A stretch of 64,000 nt of DNA from Neobacillus niacini (GTDB lineage: Bacteria > Bacillota > Bacilli > Bacillales > Cytobacillaceae). The notes beneath the pieces are model-generated. The model worked only from the letters and a program-made list of their open reading frames with translations. It was not told where the DNA came from and made no database searches. The position numbers were made by a program, and so were the translations under genes. Below are positions 18,037 to 29,205 of this stretch, in pieces (the stretch's first letter is position 1; each line of letters begins with the position of its first letter). The stretch is from NCBI RefSeq assembly GCF_023715415.1, contig NZ_JAMBOB010000001.1:62001-126000 (forward strand). The letters are read 5' to 3'.

Positions 18037-18258
18037 TTATTTGCCTTGCTGTTTATTCATAGCAGACATCATTTGGTTGATCTTCTTTTGAGAAGGCTTC
18101 ATACCCATTTGCATCATCATCATTTTTAACATTTGCTCATTAATTGGCGGATTTTTCTTTAAGTAGTCCATCATATATTTACGAGCAATGAAAAATCCTA
18201 GAGCTACACCAGCTACTAATGCTAGTACAACAACTAGAATCCATAAACCTGTACCCAT
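18037..18258 (-). CDS. yneF: UPF0154 family membrane protein YneF
   Basis: 73 residues from the ATG at 18258, which has GGAGGAAG upstream; the ORF is open further back but has no such site. One N-terminal transmembrane helix with a [13 protein letters not shown] motif is followed by a cytoplasmic part with Met-rich [16 protein letters not shown], the family hallmark. Function unknown. It follows sirA and tkt as in B. subtilis. Confidence 0.9.
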   Translation of the reverse strand: MGTGLWILVVVLALVAGVALGFFIARKYMMDYLKKNPPINEQMLKMMMMQMGMKPSQKKINQMMSAMNKQQGK

Positions 18259-18335
18259 TAAACTTCCTCCTTCATGTTGTCTACCATACAGTGTACTAAA
18301 TAAAACGGGAATATACAATATTCTCTTTTAAAAGA

Positions 18336-18776
18336 TTACACATATTTTCTTTCTTTAATAGGCTTTAACCAACCAAACCGCTGATGATCAAGATCTAAAG
18401 CCATAAAGGATGATTCACATTTTCTAAGCACTTCAAAGAAAATCGTTTCGGCTTCATAACTGCCAGATGCCTCAATCGTTATTAAATCTTGGAAGACTCT
18501 TAATTTCGCTGTACTTAGTTTTCCACTTAATTCAATGAAGTATGTACCATGTTCAGCCAGAAAACCTTTCTTCTTTCCTAGCTGTTTTTGAATTAACTGG
18601 TGCAATTTCAAAACCTCTAATGACTTTGTTATATAAGAAATCTGCTTTTTTGTTATAAATTTCAGTTCACCGTCTGCTTTATGATGTTCCTGAAAAAGCT
18701 GGTAAAACATACGCTCTCTTCCGAAGTAATGGGCGGCAAATTCATCTTCTATTAGATAAAGCTGATAATTCCTCAC
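18336..18776 (-). CDS. sirA: Sporulation inhibitor of replication SirA
   Basis: About 146 residues from a GTG at 18776 with GGAG five bases upstream (the next codon is also GTG). The frame aligns well in outline with B. subtilis SirA (YneE): YLIEDEFAAHYFGRE near the start, a middle helix, and the end GSYEAETIFFEVLRK followed by FGWLKPIKERKYV. SirA binds DnaA domain I and blocks new rounds of replication when sporulation starts, under Spo0A-P control. Gene order next to tkt supports it. Confidence 0.88.
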   Translation of the reverse strand: MRNYQLYLIEDEFAAHYFGRERMFYQLFQEHHKADGELKFITKKQISYITKSLEVLKLHQLIQKQLGKKKGFLAEHGTYFIELSGKLSTAKLRVFQDLITIEASGSYEAETIFFEVLRKCESSFMALDLDHQRFGWLKPIKERKYV

Positions 18777-18984
18777 CACGATCTCTCCTTCGTTGAATAC
18801 CCTTTCTATCAATTATAAATAATCACTATCAAAACATTTGTCTTATACTGACAAAAAAAATCACTATTATTGTCGAATCAATAAGATTCTTCAAAATTTT
18901 ATTATATCCTACAAATAATTGGAACGTCACAGGTGCTTCAAATTATTCAATTAATGTTCATATCTATAGTAGAAACGCAAAAAA

Positions 18985-19006
18985 GAGAACGACATTCGTC
19001 GCTCCC
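18985..19006 (-). terminator. Terminator of tkt
   Basis: Read on the minus strand, GGGAGCGAC and GTCGTTCTC pair around a four-base loop (with G:T pairs) and run into six T. It follows the tkt stop at 19025. Confidence 0.7.
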
Positions 19007-19024
19007 TTTGAATAAAACTATTTA

Positions 19025-21028
19025 TTATTGTAGAAGTGCTTTAACACGTGCAACAACATTGCTTACACTAAAGCCGTATTCTTCCATAATTTTTTCTCCA
19101 GGTGCAGAAGCCCCAAATGTATCAATTGCTAGGACGTCTCCCTCATCACCTGTGTATTTGTGCCAGCCGAATGATGTACCAACTTCAATTCCAAGACGTT
19201 TTTTAACATTCTTTGGAAGAACTGAGTTTTTGTATTCCTGTGATTGTTGTTCAAAGCGATCCCACGATGGCATGCTCACAACAGAAACATGAATACCCTC
19301 ACCAGCTAATGCTTTTTGTGCTTCAACCGCTAAACCTACCTCTGAACCAGTTGCAAGTAAAAGTGCATCCGGTGTTTCTCTTTCAGAAGGTGATACAACA
19401 TACGCACCTTTTGAAACTCCCTCGTATGCATTTTTATCTGTATCTTTAAGTGTTGGTAAATCTTGACGTGTTAACACTAAAGCAGTTGGTTTGTTAGTTG
19501 ACTCAACCGCAAGCTTCCATGCAGCAGCTGTCTCATTCCCATCTGCAGGACGGATAATAGAAAGACCTGGCATTGCACGTAGTGCTGCAAGTTGTTCAAC
19601 TGGCTCATGAGTAGGTCCATCTTCTCCAACAGCGATACTGTCATGAGTAAATACATATGTTACCGGTAAGCCCATTAAAGCTGCAAGACGGATCGCAGGA
19701 CGTAAGTAATCAGAGAACACGAAGAATGTTCCGCCAAAAATTTTCACTCCACCATGTAAGGCAATACCATTTAACGCTGCACCCATAGCAAATTCACGGA
19801 CACCAAACCAGATATTACGGCCTTCGTAGTTACCTGGAGCATAATCGCCTGTACCTTTAATCATGGTTTTATTAGAACCAGCAAGGTCAGCAGAACCGCC
19901 GAGGAAGATTGGTAAGTTCTTTGCAATACCATTTAATGCTTCACCTGATGAAGCACGGCTTGCTAAACTTTTACCTTCGCTATAAACAGGAATATCCTTA
20001 TCCCAGCCTTCAGGTAATTCATTTTTCAGTGCTTTTTCTAATTGATTTGCTAATTCAGGATATTCATTTTTATATTGTGCAAAAAGGTCATTCCATTCCT
20101 TTTCCTTTTTTACACCATTCTCAACGATTAAGTTTTGGAAGTTTTCGTAAACTTCATTAGGAACATGGAAATCTTCTTCAAAAGTCCATTTATAAGATTC
20201 TTTTGTAAGTTTTAACTCATCCGCTCCAAGTGGAGAGCCATGTACGCCTGAAGTTCCAGCGCGGTTAGGTGAACCATAACCAATTACTGTTCTAACTTCA
20301 ATCATTGTTGGTCGGTCAAGATCATTTCTAGCTTCTTCTAGCGCTTTAGCAATTTCTTCAAGATTATTTCCGTCTTCTACGCGAACGTATTGCCAGCCGT
20401 ATGATGTGAAGCGGTCTTTTACACTTTCAGAGAAAGATTTATTTAAATCACCATCGAGGGAAATATCGTTGGAATCGTATAAAACCACTAAACGTCCAAG
20501 TTTTAAATGTCCAGCAAGCGATGCAGCCTCTGCTGATACACCCTCCATTAAATCTCCATCTCCACAAATACTATATGTAAAATGGTTCACTAGTTCATAA
20601 TTTTCTTTATTATAAACACTAGCTGTATGACGTTCTGCCATCGCCATTCCGACAGCCATTGCAATTCCCTGTCCAAGTGGGCCAGTAGTTGCTTCTACCC
20701 CTTCAGTGTGTCCATACTCTGGGTGTCCTGGAGTTTTACTTCCCCATTGACGGAATTGTTTTAAATCATCCATTGTTAGCTTATAACCAGATAAATGTAG
20801 CATGCTGTATAATAATGCAGAACCATGCCCTGCAGATAATACAAAACGGTCACGGTTAAACCATTCTGGATTTTTTGGGTTATGGTTCATGAAACGTGTC
20901 CATAACGCATAGGTCATAGGTGCAGCACCCATTGGCATTCCAGGATGCCCTGAATTTGCTTTTTCAATCATATCAATTGAAAGCGTACGAATAGAGGTTA
21001 CCGACAAATCATCAATAGTATTAAACAT
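19025..21028 (-). CDS. tkt: Transketolase
   Basis: 667 residues, thiamine-diphosphate enzyme of the non-oxidative pentose phosphate pathway. N-terminal pyrophosphate domain: [13 protein letters not shown] near 27-40 and GDGDLMEG near 154, the ThDP/metal motif. Central pyrimidine domain with the [14 protein letters not shown] stretch and a C-terminal domain ending near ALLQ. Length is typical. The start at 21028 follows a GGAGTGATT ribosome site; four upstream codons are open in frame. It lies between ynzC and sirA as in B. subtilis. Confidence 0.97.
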   Translation of the reverse strand: MFNTIDDLSVTSIRTLSIDMIEKANSGHPGMPMGAAPMTYALWTRFMNHNPKNPEWFNRDRFVLSAGHGSALLYSMLHLSGYKLTMDDLKQFRQWGSKTPGHPEYGHTEGVEATTGPLGQGIAMAVGMAMAERHTASVYNKENYELVNHFTYSICGDGDLMEGVSAEAASLAGHLKLGRLVVLYDSNDISLDGDLNKSFSESVKDRFTSYGWQYVRVEDGNNLEEIAKALEEARNDLDRPTMIEVRTVIGYGSPNRAGTSGVHGSPLGADELKLTKESYKWTFEEDFHVPNEVYENFQNLIVENGVKKEKEWNDLFAQYKNEYPELANQLEKALKNELPEGWDKDIPVYSEGKSLASRASSGEALNGIAKNLPIFLGGSADLAGSNKTMIKGTGDYAPGNYEGRNIWFGVREFAMGAALNGIALHGGVKIFGGTFFVFSDYLRPAIRLAALMGLPVTYVFTHDSIAVGEDGPTHEPVEQLAALRAMPGLSIIRPADGNETAAAWKLAVESTNKPTALVLTRQDLPTLKDTDKNAYEGVSKGAYVVSPSERETPDALLLATGSEVGLAVEAQKALAGEGIHVSVVSMPSWDRFEQQSQEYKNSVLPKNVKKRLGIEVGTSFGWHKYTGDEGDVLAIDTFGASAPGEKIMEEYGFSVSNVVARVKALLQ

Positions 21029-21188
21029 TAAATAAATCACTCCTAATCCACTGGGATAAAAAAAAATAATAACAACTATAATATTATAGTTCTCTTGGTA
21101 TTAATTCAACAATTAATTTGAGTACTAAACAAATTAAATTACTTTCATTTTCTTATTTTAGCACTCGAGCGGGTGTAATATGTAAAAA

Positions 21189-21206
21189 GGAAAACAAAAT
21201 GTTTCC
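21189..21206 (-). terminator. Weak terminator of ynzC
   Basis: GGAAAC / GTTTTCC stem on the minus strand followed by T's. Short stem. Confidence 0.5.
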
Positions 21207-21210
21207 CCTG

Positions 21211-21441
21211 TTAATGAAGATTGTATTTTTTTCTTGCTTTTATTTTTTCAGGTGTTACGTCATTTCCTTCTGGATCTATGATCTTGGTATTCGTTAATGT
21301 ATCCAGCATAGAACTGCGGAAAGTAGTCAAATACTCACTTCTTAATTTTGATTGTTCCTTCGCTTCTGCTTCTGTTAAACCAGTTGCTTTGGCTTTTCTG
21401 GCTAACTCATTGATTCTTGCCATTTTTTCTTTCGAGAGCAA
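21211..21441 (-). CDS. ynzC: UPF0291/DUF896 protein YnzC
   Basis: 76 residues using TTG at 21441 (Leu-Leu-Ser start), chosen because AAAGGAGGG lies about six bases upstream and because the resulting start matches B. subtilis YnzC in outline. An ATG at 21459 lies upstream of that site and is unlikely. Two helices, ARINELARKAK and a second with LRSEYLTTFRSSM, then IDPEGNDVTPEKI. B. subtilis YnzC is in the SOS-controlled yneA-yneB-ynzC operon, and the same arrangement is seen here. Confidence 0.9.
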   Translation of the reverse strand: MLSKEKMARINELARKAKATGLTEAEAKEQSKLRSEYLTTFRSSMLDTLTNTKIIDPEGNDVTPEKIKARKKYNLH

Positions 21442-21563
21442 GAAGTACCCTCCTTTCACTTTTGCTGTGGATAAACTTATCTGTTGAGTTCCTTGTCGAT
21501 CAAAAGAGTGACAACAATAAGCTTTATCACAGTAATTACTTAAAGACTGATTTTACTAAAAAA

Positions 21564-21588
21564 TAGACCATCTGACAAGGCAAACGGT

Positions 21589-21591
<3 letters not shown>
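21564..21591 (-). terminator. Terminator at the end of yneB
   Basis: TAGACC / GGTCTA stem; the yneB stop TAG forms the 5' arm and a T run follows. It would separate yneB from ynzC unless read through. Confidence 0.6.
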
Positions 21592-22254
<663 letters not shown>

Positions 22255-22578
22255 TTACTCCCCAGCAGCGCTAGCGTATTCCGTTAAAGATCCAACTTCA
22301 AGATTTACAGGGATTGTGATTTCATCCCCAGGATAAATTTTATCCCCTTCAAGTTTGTTATGCTGCTTAACCCAGCTGACAAATTCATTATTGGAGTAAG
22401 TATGCTGGTCTGAATATTGATTAGAGATTTCCCAAAGCGAATCGCCTTCGGAAACGATAATAGTCACGAACTTCTCTTCCACGTTAGAATTAAAACGTAA
22501 TGATAAAATAAAAGCTAAAGAACAGCTTAAAATAATTAATAATATTGCATAAGAGTATTTTTCCCATAGTTTTTTCAT
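22255..22578 (-). CDS. yneA: Cell division suppressor YneA
   Basis: 107 residues with one N-terminal transmembrane segment (about 8-27) and a LysM domain (about 38-92), starting VSEGDSLWEI and ending YPGDEITIPV. Induced by the SOS response, it delays cell division until DNA is repaired. It is divergent from lexA, and two LexA boxes lie in the 150-base gap. Length and topology are normal. Confidence 0.92.
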   Translation of the reverse strand: MKKLWEKYSYAILLIILSCSLAFILSLRFNSNVEEKFVTIIVSEGDSLWEISNQYSDQHTYSNNEFVSWVKQHNKLEGDKIYPGDEITIPVNLEVGSLTEYASAAGE

Positions 22579-22630
22579 AATAGATCCCCTATCCAGAATA
22601 TATGTTCGTTTATTTATTTTTATTATAATC

Positions 22631-22673
22631 CGAACATTTGTTTGTTGTCAACAATAATTCGAACTTATGTTTG
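22631..22673. promoter_or_regulatory. Two LexA (SOS) boxes between yneA and lexA
   Basis: CGAACATTTGTTTG at 22631-22644 and CGAACTTATGTTTG at 22660-22673 fit the Bacillus box CGAAC-N4-GTTYG. They lie 16 bases apart and control both divergent genes. A half-site CGAAC follows at 22690. Confidence 0.85.
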
Positions 22674-22735
22674 TATAAAAAATACGAACATGCTATAATT
22701 AAATTACACATTAAATAGGGCGAGGTGTATCTATA

Positions 22736-23359
22736 ATGACAAAAATATCTAAGCGCCAGCAGGATATCCTTGATTTTATTAAAGGGGAAGTAAAGAAAAA
22801 AGGCTATCCGCCATCCGTAAGAGAAATCGGCGAAGCGGTGGGGCTTGCTTCAAGTTCTACTGTGCATGGTCATTTAGCACGTTTAGAGAGTAAGGGATTA
22901 ATTAGAAGAGACCCAACAAAACCGAGAGCAATCGAAATACTAGAAGCAGATGAAACGATGAATATTCCGAGAAACAATGTCGTCAATGTACCTATTGTAG
23001 GTAAAGTAACTGCTGGTCTGCCTATAACCGCCATCGAAAACGTAGAAGAGTATTTTCCACTACCTGAAAGTCTAGCACCTGCTGATGAGCAAGTATTTAT
23101 GCTAGAAATCATGGGTGAGAGTATGATAGAAGCCGGAATTCTTGATGGAGATTACGTGATTGTAAGACAGCAGCAAACTGCGAATAATGGTGATATCGTC
23201 GTTGCTATGACAGAAGAAGATGAGGCTACTTGTAAGCGATTCTTTAAAGAAAAAGATTTCATACGTTTACAACCAGAGAACTCAACAATGGATCCGATTA
23301 TATTAAGAAATGTATCCATATTAGGAAAAGTGATCGGGGTTTACCGTCATATTCATTAA
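22736..23359 (+). CDS. lexA: SOS repressor LexA
   Basis: 207 residues. A winged-helix DNA-binding domain (about 1-65: [20 protein letters not shown]) is followed by a self-cleaving S24 peptidase domain. The Ala93-Gly94 scissile bond is in VTAGLP, Ser129 in GESM and Lys167 in TCKRFF, all intact. It represses its own gene, yneA-yneB-ynzC and the wider SOS regulon until RecA triggers cleavage. Ribosome site is GCGAGGTG. A terminator follows the stop. Confidence 0.98.
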   Translation: MTKISKRQQDILDFIKGEVKKKGYPPSVREIGEAVGLASSSTVHGHLARLESKGLIRRDPTKPRAIEILEADETMNIPRNNVVNVPIVGKVTAGLPITAIENVEEYFPLPESLAPADEQVFMLEIMGESMIEAGILDGDYVIVRQQQTANNGDIVVAMTEEDEATCKRFFKEKDFIRLQPENSTMDPIILRNVSILGKVIGVYRHIH

Positions 23360-23364
23360 TTATT

Positions 23365-23396
23365 AAGAGCAGATATGAAAATCTGCTCTTTTTTAT
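23365..23396 (+). terminator. Terminator of lexA
   Basis: AAGAGCAGAT / ATCTGCTCTT perfect ten-base stem and a T run. Confidence 0.9.
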
Positions 23397-23528
23397 GTTT
23401 ATTTATGGAAATTTATTCAAAAATATGTATTTTTACTCATTCTGTTTGGTTTCCACTATTAGTATAATGGTATTACACCGAGAGTTAACCTTAGGTCAAA
23501 AAATCCAGGCTTAAGGAGTGTGAAAACA

Positions 23529-23819
23529 GTGTTGAAGGACATTATTTTCTCAATGGTTATTGGTGGTTTGGTGGGATTTATAGGACACGTTCGGAAGCAC
23601 GGAAAAATAATCATGCCCAGGAAAACAAAGAGGTTTATCTATTTAGGTTTTATAGAAGAAATGCTTCTTGGTTCTGTCGCAGCTCTCCTCATCCAGATTT
23701 ACACAACTCCAAATTCAATGGTTGAAACTATTTTTTTATCGGCCCTTGCCGGGATTAGTGGTGATATCATGCTCACTAGATTTAGATCACTTAATGAAAA
23801 TAAAGAAAAAGAATCCTGA
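23529..23819 (+). CDS. Small membrane protein, DUF4257-like
   Basis: About 96 residues; the start is a GTG at 23529 or the TTG directly after it, both well placed behind AAGGAG (23513-23518), while a GTG at 23520 is too close. Two or three hydrophobic segments with VIGGLVGFIGHVRKHG at the N-terminus and ISGDIMLTRFRSL near the C-terminus. The DUF assignment is from memory of the pattern. Located between lexA and glnA, convergent with glnA. Function unknown. Confidence 0.6.
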   Translation: MLKDIIFSMVIGGLVGFIGHVRKHGKIIMPRKTKRFIYLGFIEEMLLGSVAALLIQIYTTPNSMVETIFLSALAGISGDIMLTRFRSLNENKEKES

Positions 23820-23827
23820 ACGCAAAT

Positions 23828-23859
23828 AACCCAGCATGGACTCAAATCCATACTGGGTT
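23828..23859. terminator. Bidirectional terminator between convergent genes
   Basis: AACCCAGCATGGA and TCCATACTGGGTT pair with one mismatch around a five-base loop, with T on the plus side and A on the other. Confidence 0.85.
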
Positions 23860-23867
23860 ACTTAATT

Positions 23868-25202
23868 TTAGTACATGCTCATATATTGGTCGCGTTCCCA
23901 AGGGTGTACTACCGTACGGAACATATCCCACTCGATCTCTTTTGCTTCAATAAAGTGTTCGAAGATATGCTCTCCTAAACCAGATACGATTACTTCATTA
24001 GACTTCAATTGATCTAAAGCTTGAGCTAGTGTTGCAGGAAGATCGATGATTCCTTCTTCGATTCTTTCTTCTTTGCTCATTACATAGATGTTACGGTCAA
24101 CTGGAGCTGGAGGAGTCATTTTATTTTTAATTCCATCTAAACCAGCTTTTAATAGAACAGCCATTGCTAGATATGGGTTAGCAGCTGGATCAACGCTTCT
24201 TACTTCGACACGGGTACTTAAGCCGCGGGAAGCAGGAATACGAATTAATGGTGAACGGTTTCTAGCAGACCATGCAACGTAGCAAGGTGCTTCGTAACCA
24301 GGAACTAGACGCTTATAAGAGTTTACAGTTGGGTTTGTTACAGCTGTAAAGCTAGGAGCGTGCTTTAAGATACCAGCGATAAATTGACGAGCAGCATCGC
24401 TCATTTCTAGGTCGCCAGTTGGCTCGTAGAATGCATTTTTGCCATTTGAGAATAATGAAAGGTTCATGTGCATTCCAGATCCATTCACTCCGTATAACGG
24501 TTTTGGCATAAACGTTGCATGCAAGCCATGTTTACGAGCAATTGTTTTTACTACTAACTTGAATGTTTGAATTTGGTCACATGCTGTTAAAGCGTCCGCA
24601 TATTTAAAGTCAATTTCATGTTGTCCTGGTGCTACTTCGTGGTGAGAAGCTTCAATTTCAAAGCCCATTTCTTCTAGTTCTAGTACGATATCACGACGGC
24701 AGTTTTCACCTAAATCCGTTGGTGCAAAGTCGAAATAACCGCCTTGGTCGTTCAATTCTAGCGTTGGCTCACCTTTTTCGTCTAATTTGAATAAGAAGAA
24801 TTCTGGCTCAGGCCCTAAGTTAAAATCTGTGAATCCTAGTTCTTCCATCTCTTTCAATACTCTTCTTAAGTTATTACGTGGGTCACCATCAAATGGATTT
24901 CCTTCAGCTGTATAGATATCACAAATTAATCGAGCTACTTTTCCTTTTTCAGCTGTCCAAGGGAATACCACCCATGTATTCAAATCTGGATATAGATACA
25001 TATCAGATTCTTCAATACGTACAAATCCTTCGATTGAAGATCCGTCAAACATCATCTTATTATCTAAAGCTTTTTCTAATTGGCTAACTGGAATTTCAAC
25101 GTTTTTGATTGTTCCTAAAATATCAGTGAATTGTAAACGAATAAATTTAACATTCTCTTCTTGCGCCAAACGTTTAATATCTTCTCTTGTAAACTTTGCC
25201 AT
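23868..25202 (-). CDS. glnA: Glutamine synthetase, type I-alpha
   Basis: 444 residues from the ATG at 25202, with GGGGGTAA upstream. Makes glutamine from glutamate, ammonia and ATP. Visible motifs: [13 protein letters not shown] near 50-62, the EFFLF and [10 protein letters not shown] metal-site segments, NGSGMHMN, and [13 protein letters not shown]. No adenylylation-site insertion, consistent with the Firmicute type that is feedback-inhibited and acts as a co-sensor for GlnR and TnrA. It is the second gene after glnR, about 100 bases on, with no terminator in the gap. Confidence 0.97.
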   Translation of the reverse strand: MAKFTREDIKRLAQEENVKFIRLQFTDILGTIKNVEIPVSQLEKALDNKMMFDGSSIEGFVRIEESDMYLYPDLNTWVVFPWTAEKGKVARLICDIYTAEGNPFDGDPRNNLRRVLKEMEELGFTDFNLGPEPEFFLFKLDEKGEPTLELNDQGGYFDFAPTDLGENCRRDIVLELEEMGFEIEASHHEVAPGQHEIDFKYADALTACDQIQTFKLVVKTIARKHGLHATFMPKPLYGVNGSGMHMNLSLFSNGKNAFYEPTGDLEMSDAARQFIAGILKHAPSFTAVTNPTVNSYKRLVPGYEAPCYVAWSARNRSPLIRIPASRGLSTRVEVRSVDPAANPYLAMAVLLKAGLDGIKNKMTPPAPVDRNIYVMSKEERIEEGIIDLPATLAQALDQLKSNEVIVSGLGEHIFEHFIEAKEIEWDMFRTVVHPWERDQYMSMY

Positions 25203-25300
25203 TCTTATTACCCCCAAATAGTTTTTTTCAAGCACAATAATAGTTTGTTTCACGTTAAAATATGCTCTAGGATTTTAACAACAAGTTTAAGAAAATCAAC

Positions 25301-25702
25301 CTAATGGAAAAATCGTGACATATCCCCTTGCCTTAAAGACGAACGATTAAATCTACCAGCTTGCTGTAATTCATGTCTAAGCAGATTTCGAAGCTGTTCA
25401 TCCGTCAAATCTTGCTTGGCCTTTTCAGCCTGTTGCTCAAGAACATTCGATTGTTGCTGTTTGACAAGGAATAGCTGTTTTATACCAGCCATATTCACTC
25501 CTTGATCAATTAAATCCTTAATTTCTAATAGACTATCAATATCATTTAAACTAAATAGTCTTCTATTCCCATCAGTTCTTGCTGGAGAAATCAATTGATG
25601 CTCTTCATAATATCGGATTTGTCTAGCTGATAATTCTGTTAGCTGCATGACCGTTCCGATTGGGAATAGTGGCATTGAGCGGCGAATTTCCTTTCCACTC
25701 AT
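25301..25702 (-). CDS. glnR: GlnR, MerR-family repressor of nitrogen genes
   Basis: 133 residues. The MerR-type winged helix starts [20 protein letters not shown] and is followed by the [11 protein letters not shown] wing and a helical C-terminal tail that is autoinhibitory until feedback-inhibited GlnA binds it. It represses glnRA when glutamine is plentiful. Two operator sites lie at 25750-25789 across the promoter. Length fits the family. Confidence 0.97.
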   Translation of the reverse strand: MSGKEIRRSMPLFPIGTVMQLTELSARQIRYYEEHQLISPARTDGNRRLFSLNDIDSLLEIKDLIDQGVNMAGIKQLFLVKQQQSNVLEQQAEKAKQDLTDEQLRNLLRHELQQAGRFNRSSLRQGDMSRFFH

Positions 25703-25738
25703 TTAATTTCTCCTCTCTTTTTGCTAATTTATATTGTT

Positions 25739-25789
25739 ATTATATTTCGTGTTAGAAAAGATGTCAATCCTATGTGAGGTTTTCTAACA
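25739..25789 (-). promoter_or_regulatory. glnRA promoter with two GlnR operators
   Basis: On the minus strand, TTGACA (25762-25767) and TATAAT (25739-25744) with a 17-base spacer form a consensus sigma-A promoter. One GlnR box (TGTNA-N7-TNACA) fits perfectly at 25773-25789; a second, TGACA-N7-TAACA, at 25750-25766 overlaps the -35 and spacer. Binding would block RNA polymerase. Confidence 0.85.
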
Positions 25790-25848
25790 TAGTTTTTTCA
25801 CAAAAAAATAAAAGGACAACTTTATGAAGTTATCCTTTGTATATTCTG

Positions 25849-27120
25849 TTAGTTTAATTCAATCAAATCTTTTTCAATTAAAGAATCAACAGCAATACAA
25901 ACGGCCATTTTCACATGGGAGTAGGTTAATCCTCCTTGAACATAGGCCACGTATGGAGGTCGAATCGGTCCATCAGCGGTCAGCTCTATACTTGCACCCT
26001 GAATAAATGTACCAGCTGCCATGATTACATCATCCTCGTAACCAGGCATATAAGCTGGATAGGCCGTAACATGAGAATTGATTGGTGAAGCGAATTGTAT
26101 CGCTTGGCAGAAAGCAATCATCTTATCCTTATCATCAAATTGAACTGATTGAATTAAATCGGTTCGATTTGAATCCCATTTAGGCGATGAATTCATCCCT
26201 AGTTTTTCAAGAAGGGCAGCTGTAAAAACAGCTCCTTTTAACGCTTGTCCCACTACATGAGGGGCCAAAAAGAACCCTTGATACATTTCTTGAAGACTGT
26301 ATAAAGAAGCTCCCGCCTCAGCACCGATACCTGGTGAGGTCATTCGATATGAACAGGGTTCAACATATTGTTTTTTCCCTACAATATATCCACCCGTTTT
26401 TGCAATTCCCCCACCAGGGTTTTTAATCAGTGACCCTGCCATTAAATCCGCACCTACATGGCAGGGCTCTAATTCTTCGACGAATTCTCCATAACAGTTA
26501 TCTACAAATACGACGACATCTTCTTTGATTTCTTTGACAAATGATATCATCTCTTTAATCTCAGAAACAGTAAAAGATGGTCTAGTTGCATACCCTTTTG
26601 AACGCTGTATTCCAATCATTTTCGTATTAGGTTTAATTTTCCCAGCTACAAGATTCCAATTAATCGTTCCTTCTTCTGTTAGTGCGGCGCTATCATAAGA
26701 TATGCCAAACTCCTTTAATGAGCCTACTCCATTACCACGAATCCCAACAATTTCTTCAAGGGTATCATATGGTTTACCAGTTATATAGAGCAGTTCATCT
26801 CCAGGACGAAGGATCCCAAATAAAGCAATTGAAATGGCATGCGTTCCCGAGATAATTTGCGGTCTTACTAGTCCTGCTTCAGCACCAAAAACATCGGCAT
26901 AAATAAGCTCCAGTGTATCCCTGCCGATATCATCATATCCATAGCCAGTGGATGGCATAAAATGTGAATCACTCACCCTATGCTTTTGGTAACTTTTCAA
27001 TACGCGAAATTGATTGGTTTCAATCCTCTCGTCTATTTCTTTATGTACAGATGCAATTTGTTGTTCTATATCCTTTACAATCGGTTGAAGCTTTTCCCCA
27101 TTTTTTAACTGTTGAAACAT
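25849..27120 (-). CDS. ynbB: Cystathionine beta-lyase-like PLP enzyme (YnbB, 'methionine gamma-lyase family')
   Basis: 423 residues from the ATG at 27120, which starts just after the hflX stop; an earlier in-frame ATG at 27222 lies inside hflX. PLP-dependent aspartate-aminotransferase fold. The segment ISGTHAISIALFGIL and the lysine in SLIKNPGGGIAKTGG, which should bind PLP, are visible. Older annotation as an aluminium-resistance protein has little support, and substrate is not settled. Its place between hflX and glnR is the same as in B. subtilis. Confidence 0.85.
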   Translation of the reverse strand: MFQQLKNGEKLQPIVKDIEQQIASVHKEIDERIETNQFRVLKSYQKHRVSDSHFMPSTGYGYDDIGRDTLELIYADVFGAEAGLVRPQIISGTHAISIALFGILRPGDELLYITGKPYDTLEEIVGIRGNGVGSLKEFGISYDSAALTEEGTINWNLVAGKIKPNTKMIGIQRSKGYATRPSFTVSEIKEMISFVKEIKEDVVVFVDNCYGEFVEELEPCHVGADLMAGSLIKNPGGGIAKTGGYIVGKKQYVEPCSYRMTSPGIGAEAGASLYSLQEMYQGFFLAPHVVGQALKGAVFTAALLEKLGMNSSPKWDSNRTDLIQSVQFDDKDKMIAFCQAIQFASPINSHVTAYPAYMPGYEDDVIMAAGTFIQGASIELTADGPIRPPYVAYVQGGLTYSHVKMAVCIAVDSLIEKDLIELN

Positions 27121-27124
27121 GCTG

Positions 27125-28411
27125 TTACCCCATTCTCTTTTTGTATTTCTGTAATTGCCCGGAAATTTGTTGATCCGGAAGAGAAAATCCTCTGCATTGA
27201 TAAAGTTCTTTTTCTTCATCAAATATTAATTCTCTTACAATCGTCTCATTTTTTAATTGTGCTAGCAGTTTTCCCTCTGTTGAAGGGATACTAACTTGAT
27301 ATTGTTCCATCATTTCAATCGTGACTTTTTCGATTTTTCTTTTTAATTCATTGCGGTCCTCTTTATCATAGGCACTGATAAATATAAGAGGGGTGCTCGT
27401 CGTTGGTACAAAGTCCGGATGTTTAATATCCCTTTTATTATAAACAGTAATTTGTGGGATGTCTTTTACTTCCAAGTCTGCAAGCAGCTTATTCACTGTT
27501 TTTTCATGTTGGAAATAGTCTGCATTTGACATATCAACAACATGCAAAAGGAGGTCTGCCTCCTTAACCTCTTCAAGCGTCGAACGAAAAGCAGCGATCA
27601 GCGCAGTTGGAAGGTCTTGAATGAATCCAACGGTATCTGTAATTAAGGTTTGGAACCCACTTGGTAAAATCAACTTTCGTGTCATTGGATCCAATGTAGC
27701 AAAAAGTTGGTTTTCCTCAAACGAATCCGCTTCAGACAGTCGGTTAAAAAGTGTTGATTTGCCAGCATTTGTATAGCCGACAATCGCAATTTGGAAGGTT
27801 TTGTTTTTCTTTCTTCTTTCCCTGTAACGCTCTCGGTGCTGCACAATCACAGCAAGCTGACCCTTAATTTCATCAATTCTTCGACGAATATGACGGCGAT
27901 CTGATTCGAGCTTTGTTTCCCCAGGTCCTCTTGTCCCAATACCTGCTCCTAACCTTGATAATGCTGTACCTTGACCAGCTAGACGAGGCAGTAAATAATG
28001 GAGCTGTGCTAGTTCAACCTGTAGTTTCCCCTCTTTGGATCTTGCTCTTTGTGCAAATATATCTAAGATTAGCTGCGTCCGGTCGATAATACGGGCATTT
28101 AACTCAGAAGAAAGATTTCGTTTTTGGCTAGGAGATAGTTCATCGTTAAAAATGACTAAGTCTGCTTCAACCTCGTCCACGAGCGCTTTTAGTTCTTCTA
28201 CTTTCCCTTTTCCTATATATAACGCTGAGTGAATACGCTCTCGTTTTTGAATAACTGTCATAAGAACTTCACCCTTAGCTGTTTCAGTTAAGGCAGCAAG
28301 CTCCTCCATTGAATATTGAAACCTGCTATCATCCAATGTTTGCGTTTGGCAGCCAACTAAGATTGCTTTTTCTAAGCTTACTTCTTGTTCCATACCAACA
28401 CCTGCTTTCAT
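27125..28411 (-). CDS. hflX: Ribosome-associated GTPase HflX
   Basis: 428 residues. An N-terminal nucleotide-binding domain and a helical linker rich in Arg/Lys (about 155-200), with [15 protein letters not shown], precede the G domain: P-loop GYTNAGKS at 212-219, DTVGFI G3 and NKRD G4. HflX splits 70S/100S ribosomes under stress. The first ATG is well served by AAAGGG. ynbB begins 5 bases after the stop. Confidence 0.93.
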   Translation of the reverse strand: MKAGVGMEQEVSLEKAILVGCQTQTLDDSRFQYSMEELAALTETAKGEVLMTVIQKRERIHSALYIGKGKVEELKALVDEVEADLVIFNDELSPSQKRNLSSELNARIIDRTQLILDIFAQRARSKEGKLQVELAQLHYLLPRLAGQGTALSRLGAGIGTRGPGETKLESDRRHIRRRIDEIKGQLAVIVQHRERYRERRKKNKTFQIAIVGYTNAGKSTLFNRLSEADSFEENQLFATLDPMTRKLILPSGFQTLITDTVGFIQDLPTALIAAFRSTLEEVKEADLLLHVVDMSNADYFQHEKTVNKLLADLEVKDIPQITVYNKRDIKHPDFVPTTSTPLIFISAYDKEDRNELKRKIEKVTIEMMEQYQVSIPSTEGKLLAQLKNETIVRELIFDEEKELYQCRGFSLPDQQISGQLQKYKKRMG

Positions 28412-28563
28412 AAAATTTCCCTTTCCTCATCATACCAAAAAAGATGATTTTACCCTAATTTTTGAAAATATTTGTTGATTAATTACATCTCCGTGTTAAA
28501 ATCATATTGTTTGCTGAATAGTTAAAAATAACTGTATTTCACATAGAGGAGAAACTGAACAAC

Positions 28564-29169
28564 ATGACATGGGATGTCTTAAGTATTATAGGTACAATCG
28601 CTTTTGCCGTTAGTGGTGCCATTGTTGCTATGGAAGAAGAGTATGATATATTAGGTGTTTATATTTTGGGGATTGTCACAGCCTTCGGTGGAGGTGCCAT
28701 ACGAAATCTTTTAATCGGGGTCCCAGTTTCTGCTTTATGGGAACAGGGGTTGTTCTTTCAATTTGCCCTTCTATCGATTACTTCTGTATTTTTGTTTCCA
28801 ACCAATTTGTTACGGCATTGGCAAAGATGGGGGAACTTCTTCGATGCCATTGGCTTGTCAGCGTTTGCGATTCAGGGTGCTATTTACGCAGTAAATATGG
28901 GCCATCCTATTAGTGCAGTCATTGTGGCGGCTGTCTTAACGGGAATTGGCGGAGGTATTATTCGTGATTTACTAGCTGGCAGAAAACCGATTGTATTACG
29001 GGCGGAAATTTATGCAGTCTGGGCTATTCTGGCTGGTCTCATCATCGGATTAAAAATAGCTTCAAGTCCTTGGGAGTTGTACACCTTATTTGCGCTTATT
29101 ACTGCGCTAAGGGTACTTTCCTATACATTTAGTTGGAAGCTTCCTGCTAGAAGACTCGGAGCGCATTAA
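28564..29169 (+). CDS. TRIC-type cation channel family protein (UPF0126)
   Basis: 201 residues, two tandem repeats of three transmembrane helices. Each repeat has a Gly-rich kinked helix: FGGGAIRNLL near 42-51 and GIGGGIIRDLLAGR near 125-138, the conserved TRIC/UPF0126 motif with an Arg. Probably a trimeric, weakly selective cation or glycine-related channel; physiological role unknown. An AGAGGAGAAA ribosome site is upstream. It faces hflX and ends at a shared terminator with spoVK. Confidence 0.85.
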   Translation: MTWDVLSIIGTIAFAVSGAIVAMEEEYDILGVYILGIVTAFGGGAIRNLLIGVPVSALWEQGLFFQFALLSITSVFLFPTNLLRHWQRWGNFFDAIGLSAFAIQGAIYAVNMGHPISAVIVAAVLTGIGGGIIRDLLAGRKPIVLRAEIYAVWAILAGLIIGLKIASSPWELYTLFALITALRVLSYTFSWKLPARRLGAH

Positions 29170-29205
29170 AGAAATCGGCGGCATAATTGTCCGCCGATTT
29201 CTTTT
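29168..29205. terminator. Bidirectional terminator
   Basis: AAAGAAATCGGCGG / CCGCCGATTTCTTT is a perfect 14-base stem with a nine-base loop between convergent genes. It overlaps the spoVK stop. Confidence 0.9.
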